A DNA stretch of 64,000 nucleotides from Hoplostethus atlanticus (Eukaryota > Chordata > Actinopteri > Trachichthyiformes > Trachichthyidae): NCBI GenBank assembly GCA_034670405.1, contig JAXDDX010000116.1:186001-250000 (forward strand), written 5' to 3'. Numbering within the stretch: position 1 is the stretch's first letter; each line of letters starts with the position of its first letter. Of the stretch, positions 34,035 to 46,060 are shown piece by piece. The position numbers and the translations under genes were made by a program. The notes under the pieces are model-generated. The model made no database searches. It worked only from the letters and a program-made list of their open reading frames with translations, and was not told where the DNA came from.

Positions 34035-34079
34035 ATACCACTGGTGTGAGATAGAGGCTGCCAATCATCTCCACCATTG

Positions 34080-34170
34080 CTATGGTGTTTAGAACAACAA
34101 ATGGAAAAGCTCTAATGAACTGGCTAGATATCCGATCACTATTGATTTATATCAAGCAGTGATGCATAGT
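34080..34170 (+). repeat. Interspersed repeat family A, 3' fragment
   Basis: GGTGTTTAGAACAACAAATG, AACTGGCTAGATATC and ATCACTATTGATTTATATCAAGCAGTGAT correspond to the end of repeat A at 28575-28645, including the terminal ATCACT/AGTGAT inverted pair. Its position right after repeat B suggests that A and B belong to one larger composite family. Confidence 0.7.
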
Positions 34171-34868
34171 TATTACTTTAATTATCTTTATCTCTTTGTT
34201 CCTTTCTGTTCCTTCATCTTGCCATCTTTCCATCTATCTTACAACGCCGAGGCAGGCCGGTGCACGTGCACACACACGTGTTCTCGCACATCTATCCTTG
34301 TGAAGACCACATGACCGAATCTAGTCATGAAAATGTGTGCGTTAAACACTTCACCTAGTGTTTGTTTAACAGTCAATGTCAAGGTCTTTTCATCAATACA
34401 CTGTATATGGGAACGTGTATGCATGTGTGTGTAGATTCAGCATTGTATTGTGGTAGGGTGATGAATTGGTAATAGCTGGCAGTATCCAGTGGGTGCTACG
34501 CCATTTGAATGTTTTATCAGAGATTTAGATTTAGTAGACATGCTATTATTTAATCTGTGAGTGTGTGTGTGGTAAACAGGTGTAGAGAGCGATGGAACAA
34601 AAGGCAGTGAGATAAATCATTTAAACGGAAGAAGAAGAGAGAAACTGTTCTCAGTAACAGAAGCATTAGGGGTTGCTTTGCTTAATATCACTGCTACCAA
34701 TCTGTTTTACTAACAAGACAGGCCATGCAAACACCCTGACACACACACACACACTTTTATAACTGGATTTGTTTTCCACTGATTTATATTCAATCGACCT
34801 TCGCAAGGAAAGAAGTACAAAAACACTGACTATGTGTATTTACGTGCACACTTGTATTTACAATCACA

Positions 34869-34905
<37 letters not shown>

Positions 34906-35765
34906 TCATAGTGTTGAGTGAGAACTGCCAGTATATATTCATGTGCACAAACGCATCACACCACACACACACAGACAGTGATAATCACTCATACACACAA
35001 AGGCTTTTTCATAGCACTGAACGACAACTGCTATTACATGCGTAGACCTACTGACACACTCACACACATACGCACTTTTGTAGCTCATCCACCTGTTTGC
35101 CATTCGCTTCATATGGGGGATGAAGCTCTCCAGGTCCAATCAACAAAGTGTCATCAGGACAGCCACTTCAATCACTGCTCAAAGGAAATATCTAGTCTAC
35201 GTCTCTCTCTCTAGTCTATGTCTATCTCCATCTGAGTCTACCATTGCTCTTTCTCTCCTTCTGACCCTATCTATCCCTCTCTCGGTCGCTCCATCCAGTT
35301 GAAAAAAGCTTTATTGGCTTGGTAAGACTTGTCTCACCCAAGGTTCAAATTCAAATTTAGAGGTGGTGTGAATGTAGGAGGCAAACAGTGGTAGGAGGCA
35401 AATGGCAGGAGGCAAACAGAGCGAGCTGGACGCAACTTCGCTCTGGGCGGCATGAGCTGAAGGTGAAGAGGCGTTCGCGCCGGTTGAAATTTTCTGACGT
35501 GAGCGAGTGTCGCCTGGGGCAGTAAAGTGAAAGCCAATCAGCTTCAAGCATGACTTTACAGCAGGAAAAAAAATATCCATTGGGTATATGTGAGCAATGA
35601 CATCTGACCAAAACGTTTAATAAAAGCTAGATTTCAGAAGACACTGGTGGTGCTGCTATCAATCCTGGTGCAAAGGGATTAAAATGCAGCATGATTGAAT
35701 GAATAAAAATGTTATTCTGAAGCAGAGTTTCAAATAATCTACAGCCTCATCACGAACGAAGTCAT
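34171..35765. other. Non-genic, microsatellites and a CpG-containing block
   Basis: CA tract at 34872-34900. 35300-35600 holds CpG-richer sequence (GCGTTCGCGCCGGTTGAAAT) and three GGAGGCAAA motifs (35378-35420), probably the decayed edge of a mobile element. No gene is supportable. Confidence 0.45.
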
Positions 35766-36320
35766 CCAAAACCACTAATAATAATGGGACTATAGAAAGA
35801 TGTTAACCAACCACTAATCATAATAGACTATAGAAAGATGTCAATCACTAATCATAATGGACTATAGAAAGATGTCAACCAACCACTAATCATAATGGAC
35901 TATAAAAAGATGTTAACCAACCACTAATCATAATGGACTATAGAAAGATGTCAACCAACCACTAATCATAATGGACTATAGAAAGCTGTCAACCAACCAC
36001 TAATCATAATGGACTATAGAAAGATGTCAACCAACCACTAATCATAATGGACTATAGAAAGATGTCAATCACTAATCATAATGGACTATAGAAAGATGTC
36101 AACCAACCACTAATCATAATGGACTATAAAAAGATGTTAACCAACCACTAATCATAATGGACTATAGAAAGATGTTAACCAACCACTAATCATAATGGAC
36201 TATAGAAAGATGTCAACCAACCACTAATCATAATGGATATAGAAAGATGTCAACCAACCACTAATCATAATGGACTATAGAAAGATTTCAACCAACCACT
36301 AATCATAATGGACTATAGAA

Positions 36321-37688
36321 AGATGTGAACCACTAATCATAATGGACTATAGAAAGATGTCAACCAACCACTAATCATAATGGACTATAGAAAGATGTCA
36401 ACCAACCACTAATCATAATGGACTATAGAAAGATTTCAACCAACCACTAATCATAATGGACTATAGAAAGATGTCAACCACTAATCATAATGGACTATAG
36501 AAAGATGTCAACCAACCACTAATCATAATGGACTATAGAAAGATGTTAACCACTAATCATAATGGACTATAGAAAGATGTCAACCAACCACTAATCATAA
36601 TGGATTATAGAAAGATGTCAACCACTAATCATAATGGACTATTGAAAGATGTCAACCAACCACTAATCATAATGGACTATAGAAAGATGTCAACCAACCA
36701 CTAATCATAATGGACTATAGAAAGATGTCAACCACTAATCATAATGGACTATTGAAAGATGTCAACCACTAATCATAATGGACTATAGAAAGATGTCAAC
36801 CACTAATCATAATGGACTATTGAAAGATGTCAACCAACGACTAATCATAATGGACTATAGAAAGATGTTAACCAGTAATCATAATGGACTATTGAAAGAT
36901 GTCAACCAACCACTAATCATAATGGACTATAGAAAGATGTCAACCAACCACTAATCATAATGGACTATAGAAAGATGTCAACCACTAATCATAATGGACT
37001 ATAGAAAGATGTTAACCACTAATCATAATGGACTATAGAAAGATGTTAACCACTAATCATAATGGACTATTGAAAGATGTCAACCAACCACTAATCATAA
37101 TGGACTATAGAAAGATGTCAACCAACCACTAATCATAATGGACTATAGAAAGATGTTAACCACTAATCATAATGGACTATTGAAAGATGTTAACCAGTAA
37201 TCATAATGGACTATAGAAAGATGTCAACCACTAATCATAATGGACTATAGAAAGATGTCAACCAACCACTAATCATAATGGACTATAGAAAGATGTCAAC
37301 CAACCACTAATCATAATGGACTATAGAAAGATGTTAACCACTAATCATAATGGACTATAGAAAGATGTCAATCACCAATCATAATGGACTATAGAAAGAT
37401 GTCAACCAACCACTAATCATAATGGACTATAGAAAGATGTCAACCAACCACTAATCATAATGGACTATAGAAAGATGTCAACCACCAATCATAATGGACT
37501 ATAGGAAGATGTCAACCAACCACTAATCATAATGGACTATAGAAAGATGTCAACCAACCACTAATCATAATGGACTATAGAAAGATGTCAACCACTAATC
37601 ATAATGGACTATAGAAAGATGTCAACCAACCACTAATCATAATGGACTATAGAAAGATGTTAACCACTAATCATAATGGACTATAGAA
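36321..37688. repeat. Higher-order block, copy 1 (1368 bp)
   Basis: It starts at the rare variant AGATGTGAACCAC (36321). The variant string inside, including GATTTC, CAACCAACGA at 36831, TCAATCACCAATC and ATAGGAAG, recurs in the next block, first at an offset of 1368 bp. Confidence 0.9.
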
Positions 37689-39128
37689 AGATGTGAACCA
37701 CTAATCATAATGGACTATAGAAAGATGTCAACCAACCACTAATCATAATGGACTATAGAAAGATGTCAACCAACCACTAATCATAATGGACTATAGAAAG
37801 ATTTCAACCAACCACTAATCATAATGGACTATAGAAAGATGTCAACCACTAATCATAATGGACTATAGAAAGATGTCAACCAACCACTAATCATAATGGA
37901 CTATAGAAAGATGTTAACCACTAATCATAATGGACTATAGAAAGATGTCAACCAACCACTAATCATAATGGATTATAGAAAGATGTCAACCACTAATCAT
38001 AATGGACTATTGAAAGATGTCAACCAACCACTAATCATAATGGACTATAGAAAGATGTCAACCAACCACTAATCATAATGGACTATAGAAAGATGTCAAC
38101 CACTAATCATAATGGACTATTGAAAGATGTCAACCACTAATCATAATGGACTATAGAAAGATGTCAACCACTAATCATAATGGACTATTGAAAGATGTCA
38201 ACCAACGACTAATCATAATGGACTATAGAAAGATGTTAACCAGTAATCATAATGGACTATTGAAAGATGTCAACCAACCACTAATCATAATGGACTATAG
38301 AAAGATGTCAACCAACCACTAATCATAATGGACTATAGAAAGATGTCAACCACTAATCATAATGGACTATAGAAAGATGTTAACCACTAATCATAATGGA
38401 CTATAGAAAGATGTTAACCACTAATCATAATGGACTATTGAAAGATGTCAACCAACCACTAATCATAATGGACTATAGAAAGATGTCAACCAACCACTAA
38501 TCATAATGGACTATAGAAAGATGTTAACCACTAATCATAATGGACTATTGAAAGATGTTAACCAGTAATCATAATGGACTATAGAAAGATGTCAACCACT
38601 AATCATAATGGACTATAGAAAGATGTCAACCAACCACTAATCATAATGGACTATAGAAAGATGTCAACCAACCACTAATCATAATGGACTATAGAAATAT
38701 GTCAACCACTAATCATAATGGACTATAGAAAGATGTCAACCAACCACTAATCATAATGGACTATAGAAAGATGTTAACCACTAATCATAATGGACTATAG
38801 AAAGATGTCAATCACCAATCATAATGGACTATAGAAAGATGTCAACCAACCACTAATCATAATGGACTATAGAAAGATGTCAACCAACCACTAATCATAA
38901 TGGACTATAGAAAGATGTCAACCACCAATCATAATGGACTATAGGAAGATGTCAACCAACCACTAATCATAATGGACTATAGAAAGATGTCAACCAACCA
39001 CTAATCATAATGGACTATAGAAAGATGTCAACCACTAATCATAATGGACTATAGAAAGATGTCAACCAACCACTAATCATAATGGACTATAGAAAGATGT
39101 TAACCACTAATCATAATGGACTATAGAA
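37689..39128. repeat. Higher-order block, copy 2 (1440 bp)
   Basis: It begins at AGATGTGAACCAC (37689). The offset to copy 1 is 1368 bp up to about 38690 (for example CAACCAACGA at 38199), then 1440 bp (for example TCAATCACCAATC at about 38807). The 72-bp difference equals one 38-bp plus one 34-bp unit and coincides with the unique AGAAATATGT variant near 38693. Confidence 0.9.
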
Positions 39129-39190
39129 AGATGTCAACCACTAATCATAATGGACTATAGAAAGATGTCAACCAACCACTAATCATAATC

Positions 39191-39632
39191 ATCTAATTAC
39201 TGCAGAAATGCTTTGATTGACCCCAGCGACTTTGCAACACCAGGATATGCAGTGGAAGTACTGCTAGAGAAAGGGTGAAATTAGCAAATGATAGAACTCA
39301 ATTACTTTGTTATCAGTAACAATTAATACAATATGCAATTCCCCTGGAAGAAGCACACACCAGTATACACCTAGTGCTGAGAAAAGTGTTTTTATCTTGA
39401 CTACAGTGTGTCATTTTTAGGCGTAGTGGTTAAATGATGCTCCAAGTAGCACCTTAAAATGAAACCACAGTCTCCATCCATCTCAATGTCACACGGACTC
39501 AGGTGTTAGGGAAGCATAAACAGGCCTGGCCTATCAGATGCTCCACACACACGTTCACAGTAGAACAGTTGGTGTTGGTTGATTATAATCAACCTCTGTG
39601 TCACTGCTGCCAATAGGGGCGAGGGATCTAAC
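39191..39632. other. Non-genic spacer
   Basis: Unique-looking sequence between the satellite and a microsatellite. No gene feature seen. Confidence 0.5.

Positions 39633-40329
<697 letters not shown>

Positions 40330-40364
<35 letters not shown>
40330..40364. repeat. (CA)n microsatellite
   Basis: About 17 CA units. Confidence 0.95.
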
Positions 40365-40366
<2 letters not shown>

Positions 40367-40856
40367 AGTAAGTCCAAATGTAAACAGAAGACTTGTAGGC
40401 TATTTCATTCAAATAAAACTCATAAAAGTCTTTGCCAAAGTCACCAAAGTTGCCAGTTTAAGGACTACTATGCAAAGGAAATTCCCGAAAGGGGAAAACC
40501 GCACCCCTTCCCAAAATATAATTCCAACATGCGTGACTACACACCCCTGAAGCTGTTGAGGAAAATCTTCCCACACCACACTGGAATAATTTATCTGGTC
40601 AGACATCTGATATTAAATAATAATAATAAAACATATTTACTAGCTGTGGTCAGGGAGGAACCTCCATCATATCAGAGGTGGATCACACTGACACACTGAA
40701 CCAGATCTGATTTTTTGATATATTACTGTAAAAAAAAAGTATTTCTTCTTATAGTAGTAATATGTTGTTAGAAATTTATTTTCTATTTCTTTTTACTTTT
40801 TTCTCTCCTGTATTCTTGTCTTGTCCATTACCCTCTCCTTCATTCACCTCTTTCGC

Positions 40857-41352
40857 TGTGTGTGTGTGTGTGTGTGTGTCTGGTGTTTCAGTGAGGATAT
40901 GGCGGTGTTGTCGGACTCAGCTGTCATGTTTCCTCATTTCACACTACACTGGCCTGACAGAGAGAGAGACAGGGAGAGAGAGAGACAGAGTGTGTTAAGT
41001 ATAAGTGGAAAGTAGATTGGTATGAGAGGCAGAAAAGAGCCTCAAGAAATGGACTGTTGGCACAAGGTGTGTGTGTGTGTGTCCATGTGTCTGCATGTGT
41101 CTGTTTGTGTGCGATTGTGTGATTTTATGTGTGTCCACCCCCATATCACTGGCCATAATGGAATTCCGTGTGCATGTGTGTGTGTGTGTGCATGTGTGTG
41201 CGTGTCTGTGTGTGTGTAAGTGTGTGTGTGTGATGTCCAGCAGGCGACATGGCCGCTCCATCAGAAGGGATAATGAAAGTGGGCACAAGCACCTGACGGA
41301 AAAACATTGGCAATCTCTTCTGGATGAAACCAGTGTCTCTCTCTCTCTATCG

Positions 41353-41385
<33 letters not shown>

Positions 41386-41529
41386 TCTGTCAGCTACACT
41401 CAACTGCTTTTTACTACCATAAACCAGAGAGAGAGCTGTAGGCGAAACCTTGTGTCCAGGATATCACATTTACAGTGACTGCAGGCATCAGTGATACAAG
41501 GCAGTTACTTACTGGAAAGCCAGTGTGCC

Positions 41530-41582
<53 letters not shown>

Positions 41583-41584
41583 GT
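40857..41584. repeat. Cluster of TG, GA, CT and CA microsatellites
   Basis: (TG)n at 40857-40879, (GA)n at about 40962-40990, interrupted TG at about 41066-41235, (CT)n then (CA)n at 41338-41386, and (GT)n at 41535-41584. The frames over them are Cys/Val or His/Thr repeats. Confidence 0.9.
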
Positions 41585-42269
41585 GCTCCACTGCCTCTTC
41601 TATCAGCCCTTTCCTTGGCTATTCCTCGTGGGACTAGATAAGCCCTCCAGTCCGACACATTTTCTTTACATTACTATTTCACAGACACCAGTAATGTGAA
41701 ATAACACAGCATGAGATCCATGTAATGTTTTAGTGAGCGCAGAAAAAACCAAACCAACTTCCATGAAACTTTTATTTCATAAATATTTTTTTCATTTTGT
41801 CATTTGTTTTTGGGAAAGATATCCATGAAAGCCAATATAAAGTCCATAATACTCCACATGGATGTCCATGTCCAATCCATGCCATCAAATTCAAAGCAAC
41901 TTCTCCCTACACGTTAACCTTGTCACATACAAGTTAGGCTGTCAAAATTCACGACTACAACTTTTACAAGAAAACTTGTTGGAATCGTGTCTGCTATGGG
42001 GGCACTATTGCTGTAGAGTTTCTTTCTGCATCCAAAAATGTTGGTCTAGATTTCCTTTATCTTCAGCTGAGAGCATCAATTCTGTATTCTGTAAATACAT
42101 TTTACTGTCAAGATGATCTGCGCTTGGATCTGGTATTTTAACGGATATTTATCGGAGATTGTTTTATCTAATCTTACCCATTTTTACGCCAGTCTTATCC
42201 ACTTTACCAGTTACCAGTTTTATGCTTTTTATAGCCACTTTGTTTTTAGCTTTATCAGGCTAACTCTAA

Positions 42270-43350
42270 CAATAGCTAGTTAGCCAAACAAAGAGGCTAA
42301 CAGGCACATCCAGAACCTCAAGGAGGACATCCGCATCTCTGTGGAACTCCGGAGGAAGGAGTCCCTTCTGATGGGCATCATAAGGCGTTTTCCGACCACA
42401 AGAACTAGAATTTAGATTTTTGTGTAGCTCGTATTGACCAATTAGCATTTGTCAGTACTGCAAATATGCCCAGATGGTTCCTGGTCCCCCAAAAAAAGTA
42501 CTACCTCGCTAGCAGGAACTTATTTTCGGGCCAGGAACTATCCCAGAGGAACCTTTTCTGAGCTAGTTCCCCTGGTCAGAAAGGTCAAAGTTCCTGGGAC
42601 TAAGTACCAATAGTACTAAATCCATGGATAGTTCCTGCAGTCGAAAAACTCCAATAGACACCCCTCATGGTGTCCCCAGCCTCCATTTCCACTCCCAATC
42701 CTGAGGCTACCTGGATGGAGTAGTGGTAAGAGGCCCAATGCGAGGAAGCAATCGTAGTCTATCGGAAGGTTCCCTCACCGTAGACACGGCAGAATGGAGG
42801 TCTTTTGCCACCTTTTTGGATTGAACCTGTGGCTAAACGGCTGGTGTAGCAAACACAGTGTACACTACATAACAAACGTAACGTAACAATGTAATTTTTT
42901 CTCTGGCAGAGACATGCATTTTACGGCAAAGACGGGCTACACCCAAAGCGTCTGGGTGCTGGAATGCTAGCTGTCAACATCGTAAATATCCTTGTATCTC
43001 AAACAGATCCTGGCTTTTGTGTTCAGGTTGAAAAAAAAATTTGGAACTTGCCTGTGTCTATAAATGGGTTTAATATCTATAGAGCAGAGGGAGGTGGTGT
43101 AGCCGTCTACGTTAAGTCTTACTTACGTTGCTCTGTTAAAGTCTTATACACCAATCCAATGCCTAAGTATGAAATTATTGTTTTAAACTGTTGCATCCAG
43201 TACTCTCAAAGATCTCTGTAGTGACCTTAATGTAACACAACTAATCACAGAACCCACACGTCCAAATCTGAAGCATGTTACAAAATCTACTCACTGAATT
43301 AATTTTGTCTAACAGGCCTGAGAAATATGTAGCCAGTAGTGTGTTTGTTC
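42270..43350 (+). pseudogene. LINE remnant: ORF1 pieces and endonuclease start
   Basis: 42297-42380 reads NRHIQNLKEDIRISVELRRK, a coiled-coil-like stretch as in LINE ORF1. After a MITE (42384-42652) VVRGPMRGSNRSL resembles the linker of such proteins. 42911-42980 reads FYGKDGLHPKRLGAGML, the D-x2-H block of the esterase-like ORF1 domain. 43030-43220 reads LPVSINGFNIYRAE and GGGVAVYVKSYLRCSV, the middle of an APE-type endonuclease. After a stop at 43219 ITEPTRPNLKHVTKST (43237-43290) continues the same domain. It is broken by stops and frameshifts; no reverse transcriptase follows. The clade is jockey-group (CR1/L2/Rex1-like) and different from the 2690-5743 element. Confidence 0.72.
42384..42652. 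mobile_element. MITE (repeat C, copy 2) inserted in the LINE remnant
   Basis: The left end GGCGTTTTCCGACCACAAGA matches, with a few differences, the inverted right end (AGTTCCTGCAGTCGAAAAAC then TCC). The interior 42497-42605 matches 5928-6042. No clean target duplication is visible. LINE ORF1-like coding sequence lies on both sides, so the MITE is younger than the LINE. Confidence 0.65.
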
Positions 43351-44171
43351 TTGGAATTAATGAGTGGGAAAATAATTGTGAAACACTGCTGCAATACACG
43401 TTAGTTATTGCAGGTTTCACTCATTAAAGCGTTGAAGATTCATGAACAGGATGGTGATTGGCAATCAAAGCACACTGAGTAACCCGAAGCTACATAGACC
43501 TATGTCTTCATTCATGTCAACACAGACTCTTTAAGATTGCATTCTTTAGTTAAACTATGTATTTCATTGAGACATTACCAGATGCTTCAAAGGAAACTAA
43601 TCAGACTATTTAGAAGACGAAATGAACACTTTTTTAACTTCAGCCATTCCCTGAGAAAGGCTAGTCTTCCTGGGCTCCACGTAACATAAATTCTATAAGT
43701 AAAAAATAAATAAATAAATAATAATAATAATAACAATAATAATAATAAATACATCCATAAGTAGACAAATAGTTAAAAAATGCTGGTGAAATAAAAGAAA
43801 CCGATTGCAACAAGGATGACCATGTGCACAAATTAGAACACCAAAAGTCAATAAAATGATATTAAATGAATTTTAAATTATCAAGAAAAGGAAAAATTAT
43901 AAAACAAAATTAATTTACACAGAATGTCCATGCTAACCCATAGCAGGGGCACCATTCTGTAGCCATCAGTAAAGATGGTGCCACTGCCATGGGTTGAAAT
44001 GGACTCTTATAAGACAGTAGTTTTCTGGTATGTTGTGTTCTAGGTACCACAGGTGAATAAGAAAAAAATGAATCATTTCGCCCTATCACAATGAAATTCA
44101 CAAATACAAACATATTTTGCATTATGACTTTTGTTATTTGCATATTCAAATGAGCTAATATTAAATAAAAA
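43351..44171. other. Non-genic, AT-rich
   Basis: (AAT)n and (AAAT)n at about 43700-43750. 43390-43700 may be further decayed LINE sequence but shows no assignable motif. Confidence 0.4.
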
Positions 44172-44780
44172 TGCAGGAATTTGCATATAGATAGATAGAT
44201 GGCTCTTTATTGTCCCCGAGAGGAAATTGCAGTTATGCAGCAGAAGAAAGGTAGAGAAAGGCACACATCACTATACAATAAAAAAGTTTAAGGATAATGG
44301 TTGTATAAAAAATACAAAAAATATACCAAAAAATTACAAAGAAAATGTACAAGGTAGTGCAAGAAATAATAACTAACTATGCAAGAAATAATAACTTTTG
44401 GTCGAGGTGTGTGTGTGTGGGGGGGGTGGGGGGGGTCAAGAAGGAAGCAGCAGGCTCAGGGGTTGATGTTGGAGGTAGCATTGTACCGCCGGATGGCTGT
44501 TGGCACAAAAGAGGGGGTGGGACGGGTTCTCCAAGATGGATCTGATTTTAGACCTCCCCTCAGCCACCTCTTCCAGACTGTTCAGGCTCTCTCCCACAAC
44601 TGAGCCAGCTTTCCTGACCAGTTTGTTGATCTTGTTGGCATTATTTGCCTTGATGCCACCTCCCCAACATACAACAGCAAAGCATGCGGACATGCAGAGC
44701 AGCCTGTTGCACACAGTGAATGATCTGAGCCTCCTCAGAACACTTTTCTCAGTGGATAAAGTCAGGATGCATTTTTCTGT
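44172..44780 (-). mobile_element. LINE 3' end: reverse transcriptase C-terminus, 3' UTR and (CTAT)n tail
   Basis: On the minus strand the sequence begins near 44780 with STEKSVLRRLRSFTVCNRLL, continues AVVCWGGGIKANNANKINK and KLVRKAGSVVGESL (44580-44680), and is open to 44436. This is the C-terminal domain found after the reverse transcriptase in fish LINE ORF2. Then comes an A/T-rich 3' UTR with CCTCTCGGGGACAATAAAGA (44209-44228) and the terminal tandem ATCTATCTATCT (44189-44202). A (GT)n/G-run lies at 44406-44438. The element is 5' truncated, which is usual for LINE insertions. Confidence 0.8.
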
Positions 44781-45722
44781 TTTGTTCTCATGAATAACTA
44801 AATTGCTGGTAATTTAGAGGAACTTTGTTTTTTGATTAAACTATTTACAATTTTTTTTTTATTTATTTGACAAAAATCTCACTTTTGCCTTTTTTTTTAA
44901 ATTTTGTGCTTGGTAAACTTGACACAGATGGTATATAACACACACACACACACATGACTGCTGATGGGATTGAAACTCAGACCCTCCAGGTTGGGGGGCA
45001 GCGTCTCTAACTGCTAGGCTTGGAAGCTTAATTACCCAGTAGTAATAGTCGAATAGTCCCATTACAATTTATTTTTCAGAGTCAACAAATCTGACACTCA
45101 TCACAGACGTGGAGATTTTTTCTGCTCTGATGTCCAAATTTCCATGTCAGCCACATTGACTCCCATGCATTCTGGCTCCCCTTCTGCTCTCATGTTGGCT
45201 GAGTTTTTGCCTCAGGAAAAGAATCAAAAAAAGTGGTGTCATAACGATTGAGAGTGACAGCAACAGAAAACACTCCCTCTTCTGTTAAATTACCTTGGAT
45301 ACCAAATGTCATAGGTGCCAGACACTTCCAGGCTACCTGCCATGGCGGCAAGTATACAAACTCAGTGGTAACATTTGTCAGGTGGCCGGTGGTAATTCCC
45401 TACCCCTTTTTTCTGAACCGATGATCCCAAAGCACTAGCACTCTGCGGCCAGCCTGTCCAGCAGTCAGACCAGACTGCTAACAAGCTGTGATTCTTTTAA
45501 ATAATGGACCAACTTTTTTTTCTCTGTTATAGCCTCGTCTTTCCTCTCCTCCTCCTTCCGACCCTTCTCTCTTTCTCTCTCTTCGCCTATTCACGCCTAT
45601 TTCACATCTCCCGTACCTCTCTCTCTGTTGCACCACAGTAATTATCAGCCCTCTAGTCTCACCTCTTTGTTTTTACCTCTGATGACCCTGCTGCCTGTTA
45701 GCGACTCATGGTATGCGGATGG

Positions 45723-45725
<3 letters not shown>
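44781..45725. other. Non-genic stretch
   Basis: Poly-T runs, a short CA tract at about 44939-44954, and a GGGATTGAAACTCAGACC segment near 44968 resembling common fish repeats. CT-rich at 45530-45600. No gene. Confidence 0.45.
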
Positions 45726-45763
<38 letters not shown>

Positions 45764-45779
45764 TGTATGTGTGTGTGCA
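45726..45779. repeat. (TG)n microsatellite
   Basis: TG run from 45726 to 45761, continuing with AG and AT interruptions. Confidence 0.93.
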
Positions 45780-45894
45780 TTAATTGCTAGTTGATTGTGC
45801 AGGGCCACAGTATACTGGGTGTAATGGCCAGGGGAGATGGTCTTGGACATGTTGGCTTGGTTTGTTAGTATGGGTCAGGAAAAACTTTCTATGA

Positions 45895-46060
45895 ATGAAC
45901 AATTTTAATTTTAATAACGAAAATATTTTAATTGTATTTAATTTTTTAAATATTATTTATTTGTAATTTTATTTCATTAAATATGTTTATTTTATTTTAT
46001 TACATTTGTTTTTTATTTTATTACCTTCGTTTTTTATTTTATTATTATTTTTGATGTGAC
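45895..46060. repeat. AT-rich low-complexity tract
   Basis: ATTTTATTTTATT-type sequence with no G/C-rich interruption. No coding potential. Confidence 0.85.

Larger units (their letters stand above)
35766..39190. repeat. 3.4-kb satellite/minisatellite of mixed 38- and 34-bp units
   Basis: Over 90 units share CTAATCATAATGGACTAT followed by AGAAAGATGT and a CAACCA linker. The linker is either CAACCAACCA (38-bp unit) or CAACCA (34-bp unit), so the two lengths differ by one CAAC. Point variants (TTGAAAG, GATTTC, GTTAACC, CACCAATC, ATAGGAAG) mark particular units and reveal block duplications. AT-rich with no coding capacity, it starts with a degenerate unit near 35766 and ends abruptly at CTAATCATAATC (39190). 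Confidence 0.97.

Noticed and set aside
35766..39190. CRISPR-like array of regular repeats
   Set aside because: There are no unique spacers: the whole unit repeats, the period is mixed 34/38 bp, and the surrounding sequence is eukaryotic.
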